The translations under genes and the position numbers were made by a program. 64,000 nt of DNA. Origin: Rhizomys pruinosus (lineage: Eukaryota; Chordata; Mammalia; Rodentia; Spalacidae). Positions 1 through 10,858 of this stretch are shown piece after piece; position 1 is the stretch's first letter, and every line of letters starts with the position of its first letter. Below the pieces are notes generated by a model. The model was given only the letters and a program-made list of their open reading frames with translations, searched no databases and was not told the origin of the DNA. The DNA lies in assembly GCA_009823505.1 (NCBI GenBank), contig VZQC01005595.1, positions 1,075,538 to 1,139,537 on the forward strand, read 5' to 3'.

Positions 1-1086
1 CTTCTGTACATCAAAAGAAACAATCAAGGAAGTGAAGAGAAATCCCACAGAGTGGGAGGAAACCTTCACTGCAGAAACATCTGACAAAGCATTGATTTCC
101 AGAATATATAAACTACTCAAAAAACAAAGAAGAAAGAAAACAAATGACCCACTCAATAGATGGAGCAAAGAGCTGAACAGAGACTTCACAAGTGAGGAAT
201 TAGAGATGGCTGAGAAACACCTTAAGAAGTGTTCAACATCACTAATCATTAAGGAAATGCAAATCAAAACCACTTTAAGATATCATCTTACTCCAATAAG
301 ACTGGCTAGGATCAAGAAAACAAATGATACCAAGTGCTGGAGAGGTTGTGGGGAAAGGGGAACACTCATCCACTGCTGGTGGGAATGTAAACTCGTACAG
401 CCACTATGGAAAGCAGTGTGGAGAACCCTTGGAAGACTTGGAATGAACTTGCCACCCGACCCAGCCATACCACTCCTAGGCATGTACCCTCAAGACTCAC
501 CCCACCACAGAGATACATGCACGGCCATGTTTATTTCAGCTCTCTTCACAATAGCAAGGAGCTGTAACCAACCCAAATGCCCCTCAACTGATGAGTGGAT
601 AGAGAAAATGTGGTACATCTACACAATGGAGTTCTATGCAGCAGTAAAGAAAGATGACATCATGAGCTTTGCAGGAAAATGGATGGAGCTAGAGGACATC
701 ATGCTGAGTGAAGTAACACCGTCCCAGAAAAACAAACGATGAATCGTATCCCTCATCTGTGTATGCTAATGCCAATTACATAGTTGTAAGTATTTTTCGT
801 GTATGGCCCCCTGAGATTTTGTCAAAAGCAGTTGGGAGTGATGCATTTTGGAAACAACAACAAAAGCAACAACAGCAGCAACAACACCAACAACAGAAAG
901 GGCTGCATCGAAGAACTGACTGAAATGATGAACTTCTGCTCAAAACAGTCAAATTCCTCATGGAGAATATTGAGAAAGACTGAGAAAGAGATGAAAGGCA
1001 TGTTTGACAGAATGCATGAGCTCTGGTGGGTGGGGGAATGGGGGGGGACACGGGTCTAGAGTTGTTAAAAAATAAAAATAAATAAA
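1..1086 (+). mobile_element. L1 LINE 3' end (ORF2 C-terminus, 3' UTR, A-rich tail)
   Basis: The segment enters from outside the window inside L1 ORF2 and runs through the stop codon at about 740 into an L1-type 3' UTR. That UTR has a (CAA)-rich stretch near 855-895, a purine tract, a G-rich run at 1024-1050 and an A/T-rich tail to about 1086. The same 3' UTR landmarks recur in the copies at 25.2 and 43.7 kb. A second L1 3' end follows directly, so two independent insertions lie head to tail. Confidence 0.93.
2..742 (+). pseudogene. L1 ORF2 C-terminal fragment (open to stop)
   Basis: This frame is open from base 2 to the stop at 740-742, about 246 codons. It encodes the C-terminal part of the L1 ORF2 protein, the endonuclease/reverse transcriptase that copies L1 RNA into chromosomal DNA. 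The cysteine-rich segment [17 protein letters not shown], followed by the conserved KLVQPLWKAVWRTL and WIEKMWYIYTMEFY blocks, is diagnostic. The endonuclease and polymerase domains lie outside the window, so it cannot be judged whether the whole element is intact. An uninterrupted frame here suggests a younger copy than the neighbours. It is an L1 remnant, not a cellular gene. Confidence 0.9.
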
Positions 1087-1095
1087 TTTTAAAAA

Positions 1096-1837
1096 GATGG
1101 AGCAAAGAACTGAATAGAAACTTCACAGAGGAGGAATTAGAGATGGCTGAGAAACATCTAAAAACTGTTCAACATCACTAATAATTAGGGAAATGCAAAT
1201 TAAGAACACTCTAATATAACATCTCATTCCAATAAGAGTGGCCAGGATCAAGAAAACAAATGATATCAAGTGTTGGAGAGGTTGCAGGGAAAGGGGAACA
1301 CTCATCCATTGCTGGTGGGAATATAAACTTGTACAGCTACTATGGAAAACAGTGTGGAGAACCCTTAGAAGACTCAAAATGAGCTTGCCATTTGACCCAG
1401 TCATACCACTCCTGGGTATATACCCACAAGACTCATCTTACTGCAGAAATACATGCACAGCTATATTTAATGCAGGTCTGTTCACAATAACAAAAAGCTG
1501 GAACCAACCCAAATACCCCTCAATTGACGAGTGGATAGAGAAAATGTGGTACATGTACACAATGGAGGTCTATGCAGTGGTAAAGAAAGACAACACCATG
1601 AAATTTGCAGGTAAATGGATGGAGCTAGAAGACATTATATTAAGTGAAGTAACACAGTCCCAGAAAAACAAACGATGAATGGTATCCCTCATCTGTGGAT
1701 GCTAGTGCCAATAACTCAGTTATAAATATTTCTTGTGGAGAGGGATGCATATTAAAAGACCAACAACAGAAAGATTGCATAAGAAACTGACTGAAATGGT
1801 GAATCGGGAGGGGTGGCAGGGGCGGGAGAGGGACATG
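1096..1837 (+). mobile_element. L1 LINE 3' end, 5'-truncated copy
   Basis: A second L1 3' end starts abruptly within ORF2 at the sequence for the RWSKELNR-like segment. It is open in frame from about 1238 to 1678 ([16 protein letters not shown] motif and WIEKMWYMYTMEVY block) but carries upstream frame breaks. The 3' UTR follows to the G-rich tract at 1805-1832. No poly(A) tail is visible because provirus-like internal sequence begins at about 1838. Confidence 0.9.
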
Positions 1838-3845
1838 GGTGTATATTCAATTAATGCATATTTAATTGACATGAGTTCAACACGCATCCAATTTTTCCCA
1901 TACTCTGTCTACAGGTTATGTGGTGTTTTAGGACTTAGTAAAAGTAAATATGTGTATATTAAACAACATTGGTTTAAAGGTTCTGATAAAAATGGTAACG
2001 CACCTGAGTTAATTGGAAATATAAATTATTGTTGTCCACATTTGTTTTACTTAAAATCTGTAAAACAATAACTTTGGGATTGGCACATACAAATATTCTC
2101 TATAATTTTTCTGTTGTACAGTATCACCTTGTAGCATTCTCTTTTACCTGTAGGATGATTTAACTTAAAAAATTAAATTTGCTTCCCAAGTTTACCACAT
2201 ACAGTCACCCAAAAGAGCATGGGTGAATTTGATGAAATCTGCGCCTTGATTCCAGCCTATAGGTATGTGTAATACAACTGCCTTTTTGAGACTAATGGGT
2301 CAAAAAACAAAAACCTAAAATGAAAAAGGGGGATACAGATAGATATTAAACCTTTTTGTCAAAAACCTTGGTATTCAAAACTTAAAACTAATTACGGGAA
2401 AAAATTTGTATGTTCCAACAGGTCAAAATGTCACCAACTTAATGGCTGAGAAAGAAAAGATACAGCTTTGCATTGTGTACAATGCACCAGGAAGTGCCGG
2501 CAGAAAGGTTGGCCCATCTGAACATTGAAAGGAAGAAATGCCCCAGATTGCTACAGACATCAAACCCCTCTGTGGATCTTACTTGTCACAGCTATTTATA
2601 ATGGGTCCTAATGAAACTTACCTTCTAGGTGCCACAAAGTTTTAATATGAGAGAATTTATTACCTCTCCCCCATAGAACAAGGAGAAATATGATGATGAG
2701 GTCGTTCTCTAATTGTAAATTGGAGCCAACTGTTATAGAGGTAATCTCTTATAAAACCGGTAAAACTGCCTTCTTTAATTGACTAATAGACATAGGAACT
2801 GTGAAAAGGATTATTCTCTATTCAGAACCAAATATAATACTAAAGTATCCTTAAGCTGTGCACTTAAGCAAAATATATTAATACAGGATAGCTCTGATAA
2901 CAGCAATGGATTATTCTACCAAGGAGAGGTTGGCCAGGGGATCCAAGCCACCCCAAAAGGTAAAGTCTTCTTTCCTGTAAACTGGGATACCTGCAAAAAG
3001 AGAGGAGATAAGACCCTGCTGTCGAAGACCTGATGTAAGCATGGGAAAGATGTATTGAGACTGCACTTGCAAGTGTACAGTTGGTCTCTGGAATACCAGA
3101 GAGTGTTACCAAAGTCCACTAAACCAATAAAGCAGATATATGTCTCCTTGAGTCAAGCAAGACTCCTCCATCAGCACCAGCTACACCTCACCTGCCTGGA
3201 AATACTGTGCAGCAGTGGCAGTCATATGCTGGTATATCCCAAATCTAATTGTCTATTAGCTCTCTCCTTGGAGGAATAACCCATGGCTGATGCCACAAGC
3301 TTACATCCTTAGTGGTTGGGAGATGTTATAATCCACAGTAAAACCTTGTCATATTTTACATAAAAAACATAATTCGTGGATTAACATACCATCCAAACAT
3401 CTGTCTATACCAAAATACTACCATAACAATTAGTACTGTTTAAATAACTGTATATCTAATTGCTTGTGCTTCATTAGTAGGGTTGAAAGGTTATTCCTGG
3501 ACAAACTGTCAGCCCATGAAAGGAAACAGCTGGAATTGACCAGAGTCCAAGACAACCACTCCAGAGCAAGTAGACTGTTTTGATTCTCGCCCACCAGTGT
3601 TCCTTTTCTAAGCCTAGGAAACAATCTGAGGAAGAGGAGGGGACGTGGTAGAATGTAAGTGCTGTGATTGGGGTGAATGGTGAAACTACAGCAATATAGT
3701 CTGGACACACATTTGATCAACTTGATCGAACATACAAGCTCCCTGAGCTGGATGGTGGGACCCATTGGCTGTGTGGGTTTGGTCACAACTGCTTGCAAAT
3801 TGGTTTTATATGAAGGATACTTGTACTCATAAATTATTACCGATT
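1838..3845 (+). mobile_element. LTR-less fragment of an ERV-like internal region (copy A)
   Basis: This 2-kb stretch aligns by eye, in the same order, with the reverse complement of about 16.3-18.3 kb inside the LTR provirus, and with 29.5-31.77 kb. Shared blocks include GTATGTTCCAACAGGTCAAAA at about 2409, the run around GCAGCAGTGGCAGTC at 3210 and the block at 3480-3800. No LTR, primer site or long open frame is present; all frames are broken. It ends in an A-rich stretch at 3850-3890 before a CT microsatellite. It may be a retrocopied transcript rather than a proviral remnant. Confidence 0.72.
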
Positions 3846-3893
3846 GTTAAAAAATGAAAAAAATAAAGAAGTAAAAATTAAAAAATATATTCC

Positions 3894-3896
<3 letters not shown>

Positions 3897-3944
<48 letters not shown>

Positions 3945-4032
3945 CTTCCCTCCCTTTCTTGCCTCTCTTTCTACAGAACTTTCTCTTTGCCTCTTTCCCC
4001 TAGGTTCTCTTTTCCCCTCCTCTCCTCTTCTC
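3897..4032 (+). repeat. (TC)n microsatellite and CT-rich low complexity
   Basis: An uninterrupted CT dinucleotide run of about 44 bases is followed by degenerate pyrimidine-rich sequence. The peptide frame of serine/leucine repeats across it is a by-product. Confidence 0.97.
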
Positions 4033-4109
4033 TGAACTAGAAATTCATCTTCTTCAACTTTTATGCTCTCAGGAATTCAGACAACTGTTTCCCATCCCAC
4101 CTCTAAATC

Positions 4110-4116
4110 TCTATCG

Positions 4117-4162
<46 letters not shown>

Positions 4163-4280
4163 ATCTATCTATCTATCAATCATCTCCCTATCTCTCTATC
4201 TATGCATCTATCATCAATTGGCTGTGTTTCCCTATCTATCCACTATCATTTATCAATCTATCATCAATTATCTACCTATG
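4110..4280 (+). repeat. (TCTA)n microsatellite
   Basis: Perfect TATC/TCTA tetranucleotides occupy about 4114-4160, then interrupted ATCTATC units continue to about 4280. Confidence 0.96.
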
Positions 4281-5164
4281 ACTATTATCTCCTGTTTTCT
4301 ATTGTTTCAGTTTCTCTGGACCTTCCTGAGTAATATATTTCTCTAAAATTGTATATGACCTGAACATTTCTTCTTCACTCATCCTGTCAAAGCTATCAAT
4401 TTTTATGTCTCCATGACTTTGATTCCCAGGCTATCATATAATAGGAAATGCATAACATATACCATATATGGTTTTCTAATTTATGCTTTTCTTTTAGTAA
4501 TGAAAGTTTAAGGTTTTCCCTTGTTTCATACCTGGACATCTTATTTCACTTAAACACTAAAAATATCTCTGCATTGATTTCGTATAGCTTATTCACTTAT
4601 TTGTTGAAAATATATCAGTTATTTCTAGTTTATTTTTATTTTCAGTAAAAATATTATCATAGAATTGCTGAAATTTTCATGAATTCAAATTTTCAACATC
4701 TTGGATAAGTGATAAATTTGAAATTTAGGGATGACATTGTAAAAGTAGATTTAATTTAGAAGCAAACTTAAAAATTTATTCCAAATCAGCTGCGTACCTA
4801 TTGCAATGAAGGCTCATGTTACATATTCTCATCAACAATTTCCATTGTTGCTGATCCAGAATTTGGCTATGCTAATAAGTTATATACAGATACAGAAAAA
4901 GCACAGCACACATACATATGAACTGCATTTTAATATATGTATACTTAATGACATGTGGTATTAACATTCCAAAAAAACTTTTAAGTATTTATTATTACTA
5001 CACAAGGTAACAGCTTTAATACACAGTTTGTCTTGATCCTTCTCCTCTATACCTCCTCACTATCTCCTTCCTCAAACTCATTAGTGTTTTCCACCCTCAA
5101 TATATTTCTTTCCACTTCCATGTCATCATTATTTCTGTGGTACAGTTTTGTTGCTTATAAAATT
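4281..5164. other. No gene; unassigned AT-rich DNA
   Basis: I see no coding frame above background and no SINE or LTR landmark. The pyrimidine-rich part at 5030-5130 resembles the style of an antisense rodent L1 3' UTR but I cannot align it. Confidence 0.5.
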
Positions 5165-5184
5165 GGTTTTATAACTCACTTTCT

Positions 5185-5900
5185 GGACTCCTGATGGGTA
5201 ATTGGAGAAGCCCAAAGGCCCATATGGTTCCTGATGGGTGAGGAGCGAGACCCAGAGACCTGGAGAGAGCCACATTCCAAACTCCCTACCCACTAGCTTG
5301 GGGAACACATAGGAACACCATACATCTGCTGTAGGCTAGGCTTCCCTGACCCTGGACCCAGATATGGACATTTGAAACCAGCAATAGAGAATTGGTAGGT
5401 AGCCCCCAAGTGATGCTGCAGGGTTTTGAGTTCAACTCTTCAAATAAATGTAAGAGGCTGATCTCTGCTTGGTAGTGAGAGTTCCCAACTGTGATGGTGG
5501 CATTCCAGACTCCCTACCCACTAGCTAGATATCACTTGGGGCACATCCTTCTGTTCCAGGCTAGACTTTCCTGTCCCTAGACCCAGATTCAGACATTAGC
5601 AACTAGCCCAAGAGAGCTAGTAGGCAAACCCAATGTTGTGCATCAGTTCTACAAATAAAATTCTCCTATTGATTGTATATGAGGATAACCTCCTCCCATT
5701 AGTGAGAGCCAGTGGCAGTATTCTATACTTCCTACCCACTAGCTAGGGAAAGCCTCAGGTCCCTTCCCTGGCTCTAGGCTAGGCTTCTCAGGCCCTGGAC
5801 CCAGGTCTAGATGCTTTAAATCGGCCCCCAAAAGTCACTAAGCACATCCCACATGGTGTGAGGTTCAAGCCACACTGTGTGTTACCTGTCTTGGGCCTCT
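5185..5900 (+). promoter_or_regulatory. L1 5' UTR with about three tandem monomers
   Basis: The block around CTCCCTACCCACTAGCT recurs at 5281, 5509 and 5727, giving unit lengths of 228 and 218 bp. Each is followed by GGCTAGRCTTYC...CTGGACCCAGA-type sequence. Tandem 5' monomers are the internal promoter architecture of rodent L1 families. The monomers are strongly diverged from one another, so this promoter is old and probably inactive. Confidence 0.72.
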
Positions 5901-6614
5901 GGAGAAGCTACTGACTATCTATCTGGGCAAGAACTAGCTGGTCTATCCAGTACAAAATCAGAAGTGAAAACCCGAAGCCTAGACCAACTAGCCTTTGATA
6001 CCTAATAAGAAGACAACAAAGGCAGCTGAAATGCAAATTCAGTCTTCAGTTCAACAAAGAAACACTTGAGTTTTTCAAAGCAAAATACAAACAACAAAAG
6101 AAATCTAAATTCCAAAATTACAATAACAAAAAAGATGAAAAAAATCAAATAATAATTCTCCACTAAATACTGCCAATCCTGTATAATGGGGAACCTCTAG
6201 TTGTAACACAGGACAAATATCTTAAACAAGTTATCATAAACATGATCAAAGAATTCAAGTAATTTCAAGAACACACAAACAAATCAAATAACAACAGAAG
6301 ATAGGAATTAGCTAGAAGAAGATAGGGATAAACTAAGTAAAAGAAGATAATGATAAACTATGGAATGAATTCACAAATGATATGGAAATACTGAAAAAAA
6401 AAAACCTCAGGCTGAAATGAAAAAGGAAATGGAACACTCACTCAACTATCTAGAAAGGATGGGAGAAAGCCTCAGTAACAGAATGATTTAGTAAAAAATA
6501 GAATTTCAAGACTGCAAGATAGCATGGAAGAATTGGACCACTCAAGGAAAGATTATGAAAAATTGAAAAAAAAAAAACCCACAAGAATGGAATAATCAGG
6601 ATATTTGTGAAACT

Positions 6615-7000
6615 CCAGAGAAATTAAAGCCCTTTTGATTGTTTAATTCTCTTATGGAAATCTACTTTCTCATATAATTTCTTTGACATCATTAAAAATA
6701 TTAGATAAACTCATCAATAAAAATTGACTTTAAAAATATTATCTAAACTAAGCCTTCCAAGTCACCTATTATATATTCCACTCACTGGGGTTTGACTTCT
6801 CATTTCAGTCACAGACACTGTCTGCTTATAGACCCATGTTTGGGATGTATATTGCCCGTTTAATATATTTTTTAATATGAGAAGGGTAAACAATCTATAG
6901 TTAGGCACACAAAGGATGGTTTAATTCACAATGTGCAGTATGTTTTTAAGAGCAAAAATGTCTAATAAGGATCAAGAGCAGCTTTTAAAAAGCATTGCCA
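6615..7000. other. Unassigned 385-bp insertion inside L1 ORF1
   Basis: Comparison with the second L1 (11.93-11.99 kb) shows that ORF1 sequence stops at about 6614 and resumes at about 7198. After subtracting the B2 at 7001-7197, this AT-rich block remains. It has no SINE, LTR or L1 landmark that I recognise. Confidence 0.5.
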
Positions 7001-7197
7001 GGGGCCTGGAGATATGGCTCAATGGTTTAGAGAACTAGCTATTTTTCCAGAGGACATAGGTTTGATTCCCAGCACCCACATGGCTGGTAACAACAGTCCA
7101 GATTTCACATTCCAGGGGATATGAGGACTTCTGACCTCCTTGAGCACTGCATGATACAGATGCACCTTTCTATATGTAGGCAATACACTCTTGCATA
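7001..7197 (+). mobile_element. B2-type SINE (diverged)
   Basis: The tRNA-derived head GGGGCCTGGAGATATGGCTC is followed by a degenerate B box (GGTTTGATTCCC) and a CCCACATGGCTGGTAAC block. The tail resembles the extended B2 of this genome (ACTTCTGACCTC, GCACTGCATGATAC). It is heavily mutated. Confidence 0.82.
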
Positions 7198-7401
7198 GAG
7201 AGGAAGGAGAAGAATCTCAGGATAATGGTATTGACCAGATATTCAACAGGATAATAGAAGAAACTTTCCCTAAGTTAAGGAAATCCATAACCATACAAAT
7301 ACAAGAAGCACATAGAACATGAAATAGATCAAACCAGAAAAGAAATTCACTGCATGCTCAAAACAAAGAGAGAATACAGTAAGCTTCCAGAGAACAACAA
7401 C

Positions 7402-7474
7402 AAATCACATATATTACAGAAAACCCATCAAAATTACAGTAATTTTGATGGGTTTTCTGTAATATATGTGATTT
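7402..7474. repeat. Perfect palindrome, 36-bp arms, 1-nt spacer
   Basis: Bases 7402-7437 are the exact reverse complement of 7439-7474, with a single A at 7438. The left arm is authentic L1 ORF1 sequence; the collinear position in the second L1 (about 12,210-12,245) has the left arm only. The right arm is therefore an added inverted copy that replaced a few bases. Confidence 0.95.
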
Positions 7475-7556
7475 TTCAATGCAAATCATGAAAGCCAGAA
7501 GAGCCAAGACCAAAGTATTCCCACTTCTAAATGACTATAGTTACCAACCAAAAATA

Positions 7557-8820
7557 CTTTTTTTTTTTTTTTTTTTACTTTGTCAATTGTTCTGTTTCTT
7601 AGTTTAATCCTTTTTTTAATTTAGGCTTTGTGCATTTCAATTTCATGGAACATTTCTTAATCAAATTTGGACCCATTCCCCTTCCTTGCCCCCACTCTGC
7701 CAGAGCTAATGCATTCTGACATACATGTCTTTCATCTTTTTTTCTCAGCCATTTTTAAGCTTTCCAAGGCAGAATTTTACCGTTTGGGGCAGAAATTTAC
7801 TGTTTCGGTCATTGATCTGATCTTTTTCTGTCATTCTTCTTCCAATTTGTACAGCTCCAAAATATGCATAAATACCACATATATACCAAGATTATGACGT
7901 CTGAAAATAACCTATAGGTTAATTCCCAAACATGTTTAAGGATTCACATTTTGACAGTAGATTTGTATGCAGGTAAAGAAAAATATTACTTTACATTCGT
8001 ATATTACATAACAAGATGATGAGTAATATCATGTATTATATATACTTAAAAATGAAAGAAAGAAAATAATTATTCGGTTTGCCTTACAAATAGATATTTG
8101 GTGCTAGGATCCACTAATGAGGGACACCATCTGTGGTTTGTTTTTCTGAGACTGTGTTACATCACTTACCATAATGACTTCTAGTTCCATCCATTTACTG
8201 CAAAGTCCATGATGTCCTCTTTCTTTACTGCTGCATAGAATTCCATTCTGTAGATGTACCACAGTTTCTTTATACACTAGTTGATTGAAGGACATTTGGG
8301 TTGCTTGTAGCTCTTTGCTATTATGAAGAGGGCTGAAATAAACATAGATGTGTGTGCATCTCTGTGACAGAATTAATCTTGTGGGTACATACCCAAGAAT
8401 GAACGGTATGACTGACTTAGGTGGTAGGCTCATTATGAGACTTTTAAAGGTTCTACACATTGCTTTCCATAGGGGCTGCAGGAGTTTGCATTCCCACCAT
8501 CAATGAATTAATGTTCCCTCTTCCCTACAAACTCTCAACCATTTGATGGTCTTTTCTTGATCATAGCCAGTATTACTGGAGCAAGATGAAATTTTAAAGT
8601 GGTTTAATTTGCATTTCCTTAATTATTAACAACTTTGAACATTTTTAGAAATGTTTCTCAGCCATCTTTAATTCTTCATTTAAGTCTCTGTTCAGCTCTT
8701 TACTCCATCTTTTGAGTGGATCAATTGTTTTCTTGCTCCTTTGTTTCTGAGTAGTTTATATACACTGGGTGTTAATGCTCTGTCAGATATATTGTTGGTG
8801 AAGGCTTCCTCCCACTCTGT
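7557..8820 (-). mobile_element. L1 LINE 3' end inserted antisense into the older L1
   Basis: A poly(T) run at 7557-7576 is the tail on the minus strand, followed by L1 3' UTR to about 8100. ORF2 C-terminal sequence follows to 8820, where it stops at the block matching base 50 of this window. The ORF2 frame is partly open (8104-8460, minus) but broken overall. Flanks AACCAAAAATAC (to 7556) and AACCCAGAATAC (from about 8823) match at 10 of 12 positions, a plausible decayed target-site duplication. Confidence 0.88.
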
Positions 8821-9062
8821 GAAACCCAGAATACTTCACCCAGCAAAAATGTCTACTATAGTTAGAGAAGGAAAAATCCTTCATGACACAAATAAGCTGA
8901 AATAATTCATGTTCAGAAGCTCAATACTTCAAAGAATATTTGAGCAATAAAAAGTGAAGTAAGGAACTATAAAAGCAGCAACAGAAAGGAGTTAATGAAG
9001 GTATAATTGTAGAAATAGAAACCTAGAACAAGAATGGAAACAGAAACAAAAATGATGTGATG

Positions 9063-9064
<2 letters not shown>

Positions 9065-9101
<37 letters not shown>
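9065..9101 (+). repeat. (AT)n microsatellite
   Basis: An uninterrupted AT dinucleotide run of about 37 bases at the ORF1/ORF2 junction of the old L1. Confidence 0.97.
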
Positions 9102-9107
<6 letters not shown>

Positions 9108-9212
9108 CTTATATATCTCAATAATAACATTAAATATTAATGGGTTGAACATAAACATAAATGAAAATAATAAATTTAATTAATGATAATAATAAATAGC
9201 ATTAAATGTTAA

Positions 9213-9254
9213 TGTAATCCCCAATCAAGAGACTGTAATCCCCAATCAAGAGAT
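9213..9254 (+). repeat. 21-bp tandem duplication in L1 ORF2
   Basis: The block TGTAATCCCCAATCAAGAGA recurs with a 21-bp period and one change at the last base (unit 2 ends GAT instead of GAC). It is a local slippage event. Confidence 0.85.
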
Positions 9255-9579
9255 GCTTACTACTAGACTGGATTAAGAAACAAAATCTATCCTTTTGTTG
9301 TCTGCAAGAATCCATCTCACCTTCAAGGTCAGGCACTATCTAAAGGTGAAAGGGTGGAAAAATATATTCCAAAAAATGATACAAAAAAGCAACCAGGTGT
9401 TGCTATTCTAATACCAGACAAAATACACTAAACTAAAACTAAAACTAATAAAAAATATGAACAGGGTCACTTCATTCTTATCAAAGGAACAATTGACCAA
9501 GAAGATATCACAGTCATGAATATATATGCACCAAACTTTGGTACACTAAACTTCATAAACACAATTCTAGAAGACTTTA

Positions 9580-9805
9580 TCTTTTTTAAAATTTTATTTA
9601 TTCTTTATGTATATGAATGTACTGTCTTGCATGCAGGTCTGTGCACCCGTGTTGTGCAATGCCCTGAAGGTCAGAATAGGGAACTGGACTCCCCTGGAAC
9701 TGGAGTTTAAGATGGCTCTCAGCCACCATGTGGGTGCTGGGGATCGAACCCAGGTCCTCTGCAAGAGCAGTTGGTGCTCTTAACTGCTAGGCCATCTCTC
9801 CAGCC
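9580..9805 (-). mobile_element. B2 SINE with target-site duplication
   Basis: An antisense B2 with the pol III B box visible as GGGGATCGAACCC and the head as GGCCATCTCTCCAGCCC. It is flanked by a perfect 13-bp duplication CTAGAAGACTTTA (9567-9579 and 9806-9818), and it splits L1 ORF2. It carries one unit of the internal CTGGAACTGGAGTT minisatellite. Confidence 0.96.
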
Positions 9806-10266
9806 CTAGAAGACTTTAACTTAGATATTGGTCCCAACACATTAATAGTAGGGACTTAAATATCCCAGTGTATTCATTAGATAGGTCAATCGGACAAAGA
9901 GGGAACAAATCGATATCTGACCTGAATAGAATGATACACCAAATTGATGTAAAAGACGTCCACGTAATATTCCACACAAGCACTAAATAACATATTTTCT
10001 GTTTAGCACCATGGTACTTTCTCAAATTTAGCACATACTGTGGCACAGAACAAGCCTCAACACAAACCGAAAAATGAAATAATCCCATTCATTCTATCAG
10101 ACAACAATGCAATAAAGCTTAATATCAACAGCAGAAGAAGCATTAGTATCTACATGAACTCATGAAGATTAAACAACACACTTCTGAATAATGAATGGCT
10201 CAAAAGAGAAATTAAGAAAGAAATGAAAAGAAGGTCAGTCGGGGGCACACATACCCAGTGCCCAGC

Positions 10267-10640
10267 TGTGGGACTGAACTTTGTGTGTGGTTTGAAGTGA
10301 GAAATTGTAAGACCTGTCCCCCCCAGAGGTCTCCAGTTATCTGATATCTCTGTGGGCTTCCAGAGTTATCTGTAGCCAGAAGATCTGGGATATTACAATG
10401 ATTCTTGCTTCGTCCTATCTCTGCAAAGTTCCAGGTCCATTCCCTTGAGGCATTGAGCAGAATGTCACATCTCTAGTTACCTGTTGACAAACCGGAGTTC
10501 TGCAGCCCCCTGATTAGAACTAAGTTGGTTCACTCCTCCCTTCCGCCTGCTCCCCACTTCCTTGCACAAAGCACAGTAGTATTGAATATATAGACCTCAC
10601 TGACTGAAAATACATGGAGTTCCTATCCTCCTTGGCTTTC

Positions 10641-10692
<52 letters not shown>

Positions 10693-10858
10693 CATTCTAC
10701 TGGTGATCTCCAGTGGTATTCCCTCCTCCCTTCTTGCGGGAGCAGTGCCTAGAGACTGCCAGCCTGCAGGGAGGAGGCAAGTCCTGGAGCTGAGCCAAGA
10801 AGGGAAGGACAGCATATGGAAGGCAGTCACGTGTGACTCAAAGACTCCACACCCACCA
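10267..10858 (+). mobile_element. Solo LTR (class-II ERV-like) inserted in L1 5' UTR
   Basis: It begins TGTGGGACTGAAC and ends ACACCCACCA, flanked by CCCAGC and CTCAGC (6 bp, one mismatch). It aligns block by block with the reverse complement of the LTR at 23,606-24,234: GTAAGACCTGTCC, GTTATCTGATATCTC, TTATCTGTAGC, CCTATCTCTGCAAA, AATGTCACATCTCTAG, CCCCACTTCCTT, AAGCACAGTAG, then the U5-like GCCTGCAGGGAGGAG. A TATA-like GAATATATAGA lies at about 10,584. A GT microsatellite has expanded inside it. No internal region is present. Confidence 0.8.
10644..10691 (+). repeat. (GT)n microsatellite within the LTR
   Basis: An uninterrupted GT run of about 48 bases. Valine/cysteine and threonine/histidine repeat frames across it are by-products. 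Confidence 0.97.

Larger units (their letters stand above)
5180..10230 (+). mobile_element. Old L1 LINE with monomeric 5' UTR, ORF1 and start of ORF2 (interrupted)
   Basis: An old L1 in plus orientation. The promoter region at 5180-5900 consists of diverged tandem monomers. ORF1-like sequence runs from about 6000 to 6600 and 7198 to 7556, then 8821 to about 9060. ORF2 endonuclease-coding sequence follows at 9120-9579 and 9819-10230 (for example sequence for the IYAPNFGTLNFIN motif at about 9519). All reading frames are broken. It is interrupted by an unassigned block (6615-7000), a B2 (7001-7197), an antisense L1 3' end (7557-8820), an (AT)n run and a B2 (9580-9805). It stops where a second L1 begins at about 10,230. 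The L1 RT sequence at 21,863 is probably its continuation, with about 0.6 kb missing. Confidence 0.85.

Noticed and set aside
776..1126. Minus-strand frame with a poly-cysteine stretch
   Set aside because: Antisense of the (CAA/CAG)-rich L1 3' UTR; no conserved motif.
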